From Parvibaculum sp. (GTDB lineage: Bacteria > Pseudomonadota > Alphaproteobacteria > Parvibaculales > Parvibaculaceae), in NCBI GenBank assembly GCA_031291615.1, contig JARLIS010000028.1:1-64000 (forward strand): a DNA stretch of 64,000 nucleotides. Reading direction: 5' to 3'. A model generated the notes under the pieces. That model was not told the origin of the DNA, made no database searches, and was given only the letters and a program-made list of their open reading frames with translations. Both the position numbers and the translations under genes were made by a program. Below are positions 54,685 to 62,491 of this stretch, one piece after another. Every line of letters starts with the position of its first letter. Position 1 is the stretch's first letter.

Positions 54685-55218
54685 ATGTCTGATCATTACT
54701 CCGCTTCATCGTCTGGCAATCACGCTGTCGTCAAAGGGGCCTTCGACCGCGTCCGCCAGTCACCCACGCTTGGCGAAGTGCTCGAATCCGACGAATTGAG
54801 CCGGGCGTTGCTTGAAGCGGCGCGTTGGCCGCAAGGCCCGGAATGCCTGCGTTGCGGCGCCTTGGGTGCGGCCTGCAAGCTGACGACGCGGCCCGGCCTC
54901 TGGACGTGCAAATCCTGCCGGAATTGCCAGTACAGCGTCACATCGGGAACGCCGCTTCACGGCACGCGCGTGACCTTGCAGGCCTGGGTGTCGCTGTTCC
55001 ATACGCAGGAAGTCCGCCGCCAGCGCCCCAGCGTTTCGCAAGTGAGCCGCAGGCTCGGCGTCAGCTACCTGACCGCAAAGAGCATGTTGCGGCGGCTCGA
55101 CGAGCTGCGAAGCGAAATGCCGGCCATGGCCGAGCGCATGCGGCATCATCTGATCGAATTGTCCGCAGGGCGCGAAAGCGGTCCGGGATTGCCGCCGCCG
55201 CCGAATTCGTTCGCCTAG
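54685..55218 (+). CDS. Stand-alone zinc-ribbon plus HTH protein related to IS1595-type transposases
   Basis: A 177-residue protein. A four-cysteine zinc ribbon (Cys54-Cys57 and Cys75-Cys78: ECLRCG ... TCKSCRNCQYSVTSGTPLHGT) is followed by a helix-turn-helix stretch (PSVSQVSRRLGVSYLTAKSMLRRL, about 115-138). In IS1595/ISXO2 transposases this order precedes a DDE nuclease domain, which is missing here; the tail is short and Pro-rich. No inverted repeats flank it. It may be a domesticated DNA-binding regulator or a transposase remnant. AGGA lies before ATG 54685. Confidence 0.72.
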   Translation: MSDHYSASSSGNHAVVKGAFDRVRQSPTLGEVLESDELSRALLEAARWPQGPECLRCGALGAACKLTTRPGLWTCKSCRNCQYSVTSGTPLHGTRVTLQAWVSLFHTQEVRRQRPSVSQVSRRLGVSYLTAKSMLRRLDELRSEMPAMAERMRHHLIELSAGRESGPGLPPPPNSFA

Positions 55219-55243
55219 GCGGGCGACCCCGCCCGGGCGGCGA

Positions 55244-55648
55244 CTAGAGCACGCCTTCGACGAAACCTCTTTCCCCGGTCATGTCCTGACCGAGCGTCGA
55301 GCGCAGGAAGCCCATTAGCTTCGACAGCTGGACGGGCTTGGGAAAGGCGACGACCGCGCCGCAGTCGCTGCTGATCGCGTATTTCAGCGCATCCTCGTCC
55401 GCCGTCATCAATATGATGGTGGCGCGCCGGTCGAGATTGCGCGCCGCATCTGCCACGCGCACGCCGTCCCAGCCCGGCATGTTGACATCGAGCAGGATGA
55501 CGCGCGGCGCATGGGCGGCGATCATTTCGACGGCCTGAAATCCGTCTTCCGCCGTGATCACGTCGAAACCGGCGGTCCGCAGGAACTCGCTCATCTCGAT
55601 GCGCTGCGCGGGATCGTCGTCGGCGACAAGCAGGGTGGGGTTCGTCAT
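55244..55648 (-). CDS. Single-domain response regulator (CheY-like)
   Basis: A 134-residue receiver domain only. Acidic pocket Asp10-Asp12 (VADDDP), phospho-acceptor Asp54 in ILLDVNMPG, Thr82 in LMTADE and Lys104 in FPKPVQ are all intact, so it should be phosphorylatable. There is no output domain. It must act by protein contact or as a phosphorelay intermediate. A second receiver-only gene lies just upstream on the same strand, and TadG follows further up; no kinase gene is adjacent. Confidence 0.9.
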   Translation of the reverse strand: MTNPTLLVADDDPAQRIEMSEFLRTAGFDVITAEDGFQAVEMIAAHAPRVILLDVNMPGWDGVRVADAARNLDRRATIILMTADEDALKYAISSDCGAVVAFPKPVQLSKLMGFLRSTLGQDMTGERGFVEGVL

Positions 55649-55723
55649 TTGATACTCTCGAACTGCGCCGCGGCTGCAAATGCCCGACGTCCCGATGAAA
55701 CGCCCGCTTTCTTAAGGCTTGGT

Positions 55724-55748
55724 AAAAACGGCCCTTCGCGAAGCCGTT
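55724..55748 (-). terminator. Terminator between the two response-regulator genes
   Basis: Read leftward, a stem with ACGGC/GCCGT outer pairs and two inner G-T pairs is followed directly by TTTTT. It begins 9 bases past the stop of the upstream regulator, so the two regulators are probably separate units. Confidence 0.6.
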
Positions 55749-55756
55749 GCGGCCGC

Positions 55757-56224
55757 TCAGTTTTGTGATGTTTTGTCGACGGCGCGGCTGCCTGCGATAA
55801 GTGCGGTCACATCGGCAAGCCTGATCGGCTTGGCAAGCGCGCCGAGCAGATTGATTCCATAGGCCCGCGCGATGGAAATGGCGCTCGACAGCATGACGTC
55901 GCCGCTCGCCGAGGCGAGGATCACGGCGAGGTTCTGCTTCGCCTCATAGTCGCGCAACGCGCGCAGCGCCTCGACGCCGTCGAATTCCGGCATGTGCAGA
56001 TCGAGGAGCAGAAGGTCCGGCGCGAATGCCGCGACGAGCGGCAGGAAGCCCGCCCGGCCCGACCGCGTTTCGGTGACGAAGCCGAGGCGTTGCAGCGCTT
56101 CGGCGCATTCCTCGGCATAGATCTCATCGTCGTCATAGATGAGGACGCGCTTGTAAGGACTGCCGCCCGGCACGGCGTCGGCGTTCGGCGCGATTGTTCC
56201 ACGAAATTGTCTGATGCTTCCCAT
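55757..56224 (-). CDS. Single-domain response regulator with N-terminal extension
   Basis: A 155-residue protein: about 25 unstructured residues, then a receiver domain with DDDE (31-34), phospho-acceptor Asp75 in LLLLDLHMPEFDG, Ser in the ILASAS loop and Lys in ALAKPI. No output domain is seen. It is only about 25 percent like the neighbouring receiver by eye, so it is not a fresh duplication. Its position between TadG and another receiver suggests a role in pilus or surface signalling, but this is inferred from location only. Confidence 0.87.
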   Translation of the reverse strand: MGSIRQFRGTIAPNADAVPGGSPYKRVLIYDDDEIYAEECAEALQRLGFVTETRSGRAGFLPLVAAFAPDLLLLDLHMPEFDGVEALRALRDYEAKQNLAVILASASGDVMLSSAISIARAYGINLLGALAKPIRLADVTALIAGSRAVDKTSQN

Positions 56225-56311
56225 CTATTCACTTTGCCTCAATTTTCCGCCGCCGAGCGCGCCAATGGGTGGGATTGTGTGAGCGATTGTGGAGCTTGCC
56301 CGTGACGCGGA

Positions 56312-58087
56312 TCAGTTGACGAGCGTCGGGACGCCGCATTGAACCTGCGTGACGTCCATGTCGAGAACGCCGAGTTGAATCCCGAGCGTCGTCAGGAGCG
56401 AGTTGACCGGCGCGTCGAGCAGCGCCAGTGCGGAGAGAAGCTGCTGGGTGACGAGGGTGAGGAGCGGCGAAAGGGCGGCATTCAGCAGCGGCTGCAAGAT
56501 GATGCCGAGATTGACCCCGGGCAACAGCGCGATCGAGGTTCGCAGCGCGCCGGGTCCGTTGTCCGCTATGAGGCGGCCATCATTGCTGCTGGGGACGGAC
56601 TGGACGGCCACGGCGGTGATGTTGGATTGCGTGAATTGATGATCCTCCGGCCCGTGGCCCGCGACGACGATCGACCCCGTGGCGCTGATCGCGGCAACGG
56701 TCGTGCTCAACAATTTGACCGATGAGATGGTCGCAGGCGTCACTGTGGGCGAAGACGAGAAGCTCGAAAGCGCGCCGGTGGTCACCGTGCCGTATTTGAG
56801 CGTGACGGCGCTTGATGTTCCGGTCAGCGTCACCATATCGCTGCTCTGGCAGGGGATGGCCTTGATCGTCGCCGTTCCCGAAGCGGCTTCGATATAGATG
56901 GGCAGGTCGATACTCGTGGCGATGAGAGTGCCAAGGCCGGCGACGCTTTGCGACACATTGGCGAGCTGGACGTCGAGCGTCAGCCGCACCTGAGACGTGT
57001 TGATCGATGTGCCGACGGGCCCGGTCGCGATCTGCTTTCCCTGGCCGGCGACGAGGCGCGCCTGCACGGAACTCCCGACGATGGGAATCGTCAGGCCCGT
57101 CGTGAGATTGATGATCTTCCCGGCGCCCGCCGTGCGCGCTGTCGCGGCGACGACATTATAGAGATCGAGCGTCGCGCCCCCGTCGCTGGCGCTGACAATG
57201 CCGCCGATGCTGCGGGCGGCGATCGCCGGCGCGGAAATGATGCTGCCGACATTGACCGTGGTTCCGGCGGGCGCCTGATTGCTCAATTGCTGGAGCGCCG
57301 AAATCGATCCGGAGACGCTACCGCTCGCCTGGCCCGAGGTTTTCAGCACATTGATGCCGGCGGCGAAAAGCTGCCCGACCGTGACATTGCTCGCAAGCAG
57401 ATCGCCATAGGTGCTGGTCGAGGTGAGATTGATCTGGCTCGCCAGCGCATTGAGAAACGAAAGCGCGTTGATCTGCGTTCCGGCAAGCGACTGATAGTCG
57501 ACAAGCGAGAGCGACAGCGTCGTGCCGAGCAGGCCGCCGAGGACCTGGTTTGCGAGCCCGTTATTGAGCGAGGCGAGCCGCGTGCCCGCTTCGAATGTGG
57601 CGGCGGGCGATTGCGTCGCCGTCGCGGTGGCATGGACCGTGTTGAGGCTGCCAAGCCCCAGGACGCTGGCGAAATAGGAGGCGACCGTGGTTTGCGTCGT
57701 CACGCGAACGGCATTGATTTGCCCGCCGCCCGCGACGAAGCGGCTTGTGGCTGCTTTCGTTTCATCGGCCGTGTAAGTGCCCGTCTGGACCGTCTGAAGC
57801 GTTCCGGATGAATATCCGTTGGTCGAGAGAACGTCCGCCGCGGCGCTCTGCGCCCCGCCCGGAAGATGCTGCGCCGCCGAAAGCGCGGCGGCGTCGGTTG
57901 CGCTTTGCAGCGAACGCCGCGCCAGCAACATCGCGCCGGCGTCCAGAACGACGGCGGCGACGGCAATGACGAGCAAAAGGGAAAACGCGGCCATCACCGA
58001 TATGACGCCGCTCTCGTCGCGGCGAAACGCGTGAAGCCCGCGCTTCCCCGGCCGTTTCCCGGCTTCCATGTCTTCGTTCTCGGTCAA
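56312..58087 (-). CDS. tadG: TadG-like pilus assembly protein (TadE/G N-terminus)
   Basis: A 591-residue protein. The N-terminal cytosolic part ends in RRDESGVISVMAAFSLLLVIAVAAVVLDAGAMLLARRSLQSATDAAALSAA (about 23-73), the TadG membrane helix and its signature ALDA-like region. The rest is a long periplasmic Ser/Thr/Val/Gly-rich region lacking a vWA MIDAS motif that I can see. It belongs to Flp/Tad pilus assembly. TTG 58087 has GGGAG eight bases before it; ATG 58069 is an alternative. It is separated from cpaB/cpaC by 3.4 kb and reads the opposite way. Confidence 0.82.
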   Translation of the reverse strand: MTENEDMEAGKRPGKRGLHAFRRDESGVISVMAAFSLLLVIAVAAVVLDAGAMLLARRSLQSATDAAALSAAQHLPGGAQSAAADVLSTNGYSSGTLQTVQTGTYTADETKAATSRFVAGGGQINAVRVTTQTTVASYFASVLGLGSLNTVHATATATQSPAATFEAGTRLASLNNGLANQVLGGLLGTTLSLSLVDYQSLAGTQINALSFLNALASQINLTSTSTYGDLLASNVTVGQLFAAGINVLKTSGQASGSVSGSISALQQLSNQAPAGTTVNVGSIISAPAIAARSIGGIVSASDGGATLDLYNVVAATARTAGAGKIINLTTGLTIPIVGSSVQARLVAGQGKQIATGPVGTSINTSQVRLTLDVQLANVSQSVAGLGTLIATSIDLPIYIEAASGTATIKAIPCQSSDMVTLTGTSSAVTLKYGTVTTGALSSFSSSPTVTPATISSVKLLSTTVAAISATGSIVVAGHGPEDHQFTQSNITAVAVQSVPSSNDGRLIADNGPGALRTSIALLPGVNLGIILQPLLNAALSPLLTLVTQQLLSALALLDAPVNSLLTTLGIQLGVLDMDVTQVQCGVPTLVN

Positions 58088-58316
58088 GCGCCCGTCTCCC
58101 TGGCGATGATCGGATCAAACCTGGCCCTAGTGAAAGCCCGCGCCGCTTACTCAAGGGTTAAGTCTTGTACGGATTGCTCGTCCGCGGCGCAGGGTGAATG
58201 TGACACATCTGCACAGATCAGCACACCGTTCGAGGGAGGGGAGGCCTACAAATTGAGTGAGCGTGAGGGACTGAACAAAGGGCCCCGCGCAGGAGTTGCG
58301 AGATCGGGAGAGGATC

Positions 58317-59213
58317 GTGCTCAAAAAGGCTCTATTCGTTTCTGTCGCTTGCATTGCGCTGACCGGCTGCGCCACCGACAAACTGTCGATGTCTTCGGAG
58401 GTGGGGAGCGGCAGCCGCGCCTCCGCCGCCGGCCTGACCTCGGGAGGCGGAAGCGGCGGCACCGAGGGCGTTTCAGGCGGCACGTCTTCGACCGGCACCG
58501 GTCAGACGCTCGGCGATATTCTCGGATCGACCCCTCTTGGCGGCATTGTCGGCGGCGGGGGAAGTGCGGCCCCCGGCGGCAGTGGCGGCAGCGGCGTTGC
58601 AGGCGCACTCGCGCCCGCTGGCAATATCCTTGGCGGCATCGTCGGCGGGGATGCGGGCGGCGGCGTGCTCGATCTGAAGGGCGTCATTCCGACCAGCCTT
58701 GCCGGCGGCACGGACGGCCTGATGAACGCATTGCTCGCCGCGCAGAGCGGCCCCTCGCTCGTCGCACCCGTGACGCAACAGCTTCAGTCGGTCCCGGTCG
58801 TCGGCGGCACCGTGGCAACGGTGCTTGCCGGCCTGCCCGCGCTGCCCTCGACGGGCTCGGGTTCGGGCTCGGGCTCCTCATCGGCGCTGCCCGCGCTCGT
58901 CGCCACGGCGACCGAGACGGTGACGTCCGCCGTCTCCGCGGTTCCGGTCGCCGGCACGCCGGTGGGCTCGATCCTCGGTGCTCTGCCCGGCACCGTCGCC
59001 ACAACCGTCGCCTCCACGACCTCCGCTCTTCCCACTGTCGGTGCGGCTGGTGCCGGCAACGTCACGGATGCGCTCTCCTCCGTGCCCGTTGTCGGCACGG
59101 TCGCATCCGCCGCGACGGGCGCGCTCGCGCCCGTGACCCAGGCGGTCAGCGGCCTTCCTGTTGTGGGCGCGACCGCCGGCGGTGTGGTCGGCGGTCTTCT
59201 CGGCAGGCACTGA
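58317..59213 (+). CDS. Low-complexity lipoprotein with degenerate PVVG repeats
   Basis: A 298-residue lipoprotein of unknown function. The signal peptide ends in the lipobox LTGC (Cys about 18). The remainder is mostly Gly, Ala, Ser, Val, Thr and Pro. The second half repeats a unit of about 30-45 residues opening with VPVVG or similar: SVPVVGGTVATVLAGLPAL, AVPVAGTPVGSILGALPG, SVPVVGTVASAATGALAP and GLPVVGATAGGVVGGLLG. This suggests an extended or fibrous surface layer component. GTG 58317 is chosen because GGAGAGG is spaced correctly. A terminator follows. I do not recognise a family. Confidence 0.7.
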   Translation: MLKKALFVSVACIALTGCATDKLSMSSEVGSGSRASAAGLTSGGGSGGTEGVSGGTSSTGTGQTLGDILGSTPLGGIVGGGGSAAPGGSGGSGVAGALAPAGNILGGIVGGDAGGGVLDLKGVIPTSLAGGTDGLMNALLAAQSGPSLVAPVTQQLQSVPVVGGTVATVLAGLPALPSTGSGSGSGSSSALPALVATATETVTSAVSAVPVAGTPVGSILGALPGTVATTVASTTSALPTVGAAGAGNVTDALSSVPVVGTVASAATGALAPVTQAVSGLPVVGATAGGVVGGLLGRH

Positions 59214-59240
59214 CGCCGAGCGATGTTCCTTGCAACTAAA

Positions 59241-59264
59241 AAGCCCGAACCTAGGTTCGGGCTT
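59241..59264. terminator. Bidirectional hairpin terminator
   Basis: A perfect 24-base palindrome (left arm AAGCCCGAACCT) is followed rightward by CTTTCTTT and flanked leftward by TTTAGTT on the other strand. It lies between the convergent repeat-lipoprotein and TpsB genes and probably ends both. Confidence 0.85.
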
Positions 59265-59303
59265 CTTTCTTTGCCGGCGGTCGCGGGAAGTCCGTTCGCC
59301 CGT

Positions 59304-60977
59304 CTAGAAGCGAACTTCGAGCGATACATAGAGCCGGGGATCGCGGTTTCCGCGCGAGGCGACATCGCGATTGAGCGGCTTGTCGACTTCCAGACCGACG
59401 ACCAGCCATTTGCGGTTGGAAAAGGTGATGCCGGCGCCAGTCGAGACGAGAGTGGCGTTACCCTGCTGGTCGACGGCGTGGTTATAGACCTGCGATTGAT
59501 CGAGGAAAGTATAGGGCAGCATCGTCCATCCGCCGAAAATATCGGTATCGAGGCGATATTGCGCCTGGATTGAATTGCCGAAGCCGCTGTCGCCCGAGAC
59601 TTCGGATGTGTCGAAACCGCGTCCAAAATGGGCGCCGCCGAAGCTGATCTCCTCGGAGCTGTAGAGAGAGTCAGGGCTATACTGCCCTTCGGTGCTGGCG
59701 CTGAGGCTGAGCTTGTCGGTCGCGGCATAGGTGACGCTCGCCGCCGCCCTCGCCTTGAAGAACCAGGGCCGCGCGCCGAGGCGCGAATGCTGCATGTTGT
59801 CGGGACCGGCGTCGAAGAGGCCGAGGCCTTGCGTCAGCCGGATGTTGGAGCCGAACGTCGTCCGTTCGCCGAGCCGCGCCGTGTAGCTTCCTTCGAGGAA
59901 CGAAGCCCTGACGGCGTCTTCGGAAAACCGCGTGCCGTTGAGATCGTTATAGGCGTCGATCGCATAGACGCCGAAGACGCCGTTGAGGTTCTGCGTCAGC
60001 GAGCGGATGAAAGGATAGCTCAGAGACGCGTCGAATTCGTCGCTGCGGCTGACGAGATCGAAGTTCGCCGGCAGATCGCCCGCCTTGGAGCGCGCGAACG
60101 AACCGCCGATCAGGGCGCGCAAGCCGTCCGATCCGACGAAGGTCGAATAAGCGAGCCGGAAATACTGCTGGTCGCGAATATTGGGCGTCGCCAGCACCGT
60201 CGCCGAAAGCTGCTCGCCGTCGCCCGCGACGTCGTTGATCGATCCCGTGAGATAGGTCTGGAAAGGCGAGCCGTCGAGATTGGCGCGATTGTCGAGCGCG
60301 GTATCGACCGTCAGCGGATCGTAGTCCGCTTTCAACTCCATTGTGGCCGCGCCCGTATAGATGTTCATCCCCGTCAACTGTCCGCCGACCTTGACGCCGG
60401 GAATGTCGGAGATGAGGAGGAGATAGCGCTCCAGTGTCGCCTTCCGGAGCGGCCGCTCGTCGCCGATGCGCCGGCTGAAACGCTCGATGCTCGCGCGGAC
60501 GGCCTCATTGTCGGTCTCGATCTTGATGTCGCCGATATAGCCTTCGACAACGCGCACGATCAGCGTTCCGCCCTGCATCACCTGCGCCGGAACGAAAGCG
60601 CGGCCGAGTGCGTAGCCGGCATCGTCATAGATCTTGTTGACGCGATCGATCGCCGCGGCGAGCTCTCCGGCGGTGACCGGCTTGTTCAAAAGTCCGCTGA
60701 ACGCCTGGGCGATGGTCGCTTCGTCGATGGCGGTCGCGCCGACGACGCGAATATTGGAGAAGGTGAAGTTCAGCACTTTGTCTTCGCCCTTCGGGAGGCC
60801 GAGATTTTCTCTCAGACGTGGCGCTTCCTGGCGGGGCAGTTCCGGCGAAGGCGCGGGCGGCGTCAGCACCGTGCCGGGGGAGGGCGCTGCAAGCGGATTG
60901 ATCGGGGCGGCCAGTGCGGGATGCGCGAGCAGCACGAGACCTGATGTTGCCGCAAGCAGTGTTTTATTGATCGACAT
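59304..60977 (-). CDS. Two-partner secretion transporter TpsB (ShlB/FhaC/HecB family)
   Basis: A 557-residue outer-membrane protein. The signal peptide is about 1-24 (ending ALAA). A Pro-rich linker (about 30-55) is followed by a POTRA_2 domain: FSNIRVVGATAIDEATIAQAF ... VNKIYDDAGYALGRAFVPAQVMQGGTLIVRVVEGYIGDIKI. The C-terminal 16-strand barrel ends YVSLEVRF with a terminal Phe. Such proteins export a TpsA exoprotein. No large TpsA gene is in the window. ATG 60977 has GGAGGGAAC directly before it. The gene lies inside the pilus region. Confidence 0.9.
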   Translation of the reverse strand: MSINKTLLAATSGLVLLAHPALAAPINPLAAPSPGTVLTPPAPSPELPRQEAPRLRENLGLPKGEDKVLNFTFSNIRVVGATAIDEATIAQAFSGLLNKPVTAGELAAAIDRVNKIYDDAGYALGRAFVPAQVMQGGTLIVRVVEGYIGDIKIETDNEAVRASIERFSRRIGDERPLRKATLERYLLLISDIPGVKVGGQLTGMNIYTGAATMELKADYDPLTVDTALDNRANLDGSPFQTYLTGSINDVAGDGEQLSATVLATPNIRDQQYFRLAYSTFVGSDGLRALIGGSFARSKAGDLPANFDLVSRSDEFDASLSYPFIRSLTQNLNGVFGVYAIDAYNDLNGTRFSEDAVRASFLEGSYTARLGERTTFGSNIRLTQGLGLFDAGPDNMQHSRLGARPWFFKARAAASVTYAATDKLSLSASTEGQYSPDSLYSSEEISFGGAHFGRGFDTSEVSGDSGFGNSIQAQYRLDTDIFGGWTMLPYTFLDQSQVYNHAVDQQGNATLVSTGAGITFSNRKWLVVGLEVDKPLNRDVASRGNRDPRLYVSLEVRF

Positions 60978-61548
60978 GTTCCCTCCTCGGAGCATCGGCT
61001 GTTTGAGCGAATGGTACAGGCCGATGGCCGCGGGGAATGACGAATCCTGTATTCAATTTGAGTAACACAGCCGACAAACTTGGCTGACTGTCGAGTGTTG
61101 TGGGCTCTCGTCGGTATGGAGCCCTGCCATATTGTATGTGGGGACGTTAATCCGTATACGCCGAAGGGGGTGCAACGAAGCCCGGCTTTCACATCGCGTC
61201 CGCTCGTGGAATCGACCCGCTGTGTGAATGAAAATGGACCTTCTCTCGTCGCATTCCGGCCGCAATTGTGTATCGTGATGACTGCGCACACAAATCAGAC
61301 AGTAAATGTGATTTACGATGATATTCGATAGTGAAAATTTTAGCGTGTGTTTCAATTCTCTGCACAGTCCGGCCGAAAATGAAGTCTGGCGACTTGAACT
61401 ATGTTGGATGTTCGACTGCGGTTTAACTCCTTTGTAACCAGTTGGGTATGGAATTGATCCTTGGAGAGAGGATCGGCTTGATCGGTAACTGAAGGGATAC
61501 GAGGCATAGCTGGCGTTTCGCACAGGGGAGCGCCAAGGGGAGATTGAG
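60978..61548. other. AT-richer divergent intergenic region upstream of cpaB
   Basis: About 570 bases separate the TpsB and cpaB genes. The stretch 61200-61450 is clearly poorer in GC. I found no Flp pilin reading frame (no ESGxTAIEYGL-type sequence). A 6-base inverted repeat GTAAAT-GTG-ATTTAC is at 61302-61316, and a GATCC/GGATC pair near 61456-61474. It probably holds promoters for both genes. Confidence 0.5.
61302..61316. promoter_or_regulatory. Candidate operator dyad upstream of cpaB
   Basis: GTAAAT and ATTTAC are perfect inverted arms around GTG within the AT-rich promoter region. No regulator can be assigned. Confidence 0.3.
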
Positions 61549-62451
61549 ATGAGCTTTGCGCAGCGCGTGCAGCGAAATCCGGTTTTGCTTCTTGCCGTCG
61601 GTTCGGTTCTGATTGCCGCCGCCGCGATCCTCGTATGGCTCAATGTGAGAGAGCGAGGCGCGGATGTCGGAAGCGCCGCGCAGACCGCAGGCCAGACCTC
61701 TTCGGCGCAAGCCTCCATGGAATCCGTTCTCGTTGCCTCACACGCCATTGCGCGCGGCGCCGTCATCGGCGCTGACGACGTCATGTTGCGCGGCGTCGCC
61801 GCGCCGGCGCCGTCCGACAGCATCGCCGACCCTGCGGTCGCCATCGGCCGCGTCGCCACCGACGACATTCTGCCGTCCCAGATCATTTTCGGCGGCATGC
61901 TGAGCGCGTCGAAAGTGGCGGCCGGCGTCGCCGCTCTGGTGCAGCCGGGTCAGCGCGCTTTCTCGGTCAAGGTCACGGAAGACCAGATCGTCGGCGGCTT
62001 TCTGCGCGTCGCAGATCGCGTCGATGTCTTCGTTTCGCTTCCGGGATCTGTCTATTCGCAATCTCTGACCGCGGGCGGCCGGGATGCCGACCAGAGCCGC
62101 GCAACGATGCTTCTCCAGAATGTCGCCGTCCTCGCCGTCGGCGAGAAGCTTTCGACCAGCGGGCCGGAAGCGCTGAGCGGTGCCCGCACGGTCACGCTCG
62201 CCATCACCCCCGACGCGGTTGCCCGCCTCGCGCTCGCCGACAGGCTTGGCAAGGTGCTTCTGGCGATCCGCAATCCCGCCGATAAAGACATGGCGGGCGC
62301 AAGCTCGATCGGCCTTGCCGATCTTGGAGCGGCGCCCGTCGAGGCCTCGCCCGAAATCGCGGCGGCGCCTGCCGGAGAGCGCAAGGCATCCGGGCACAGA
62401 ATCATCATTTATTCAGGCGCCGCGACCACATCGGTCACGACGCCGCGCTGA
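61549..62451 (+). CDS. cpaB: Flp pilus assembly protein CpaB (RcpC)
   Basis: A 300-residue protein. One N-terminal membrane helix (about 12-30) precedes a SAF domain (ESVLVASHAIARGAVIGADDVMLRGV, about 58-83). The RcpC/CpaB periplasmic domain follows, with GQRAFSVKVTEDQIVGGFLRVADRVDVFVS and LLQNVAVLAVGEKL. It helps the CpaC secretin in Tad pilus biogenesis. A GGGGAGATTGAG ribosome-binding site precedes the ATG. It is first in cpaB-cpaC-cpaE. Confidence 0.92.
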   Translation: MSFAQRVQRNPVLLLAVGSVLIAAAAILVWLNVRERGADVGSAAQTAGQTSSAQASMESVLVASHAIARGAVIGADDVMLRGVAAPAPSDSIADPAVAIGRVATDDILPSQIIFGGMLSASKVAAGVAALVQPGQRAFSVKVTEDQIVGGFLRVADRVDVFVSLPGSVYSQSLTAGGRDADQSRATMLLQNVAVLAVGEKLSTSGPEALSGARTVTLAITPDAVARLALADRLGKVLLAIRNPADKDMAGASSIGLADLGAAPVEASPEIAAAPAGERKASGHRIIIYSGAATTSVTTPR

Positions 62452-62491
62452 GGGAAAGCGGAGACCTGTCGGAAAGACGTAAGGGGGAGAC

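Noticed and set aside
54685..55218. Complete insertion sequence
   Set aside because: No DDE domain, no terminal inverted repeats and no target-site duplication were seen.
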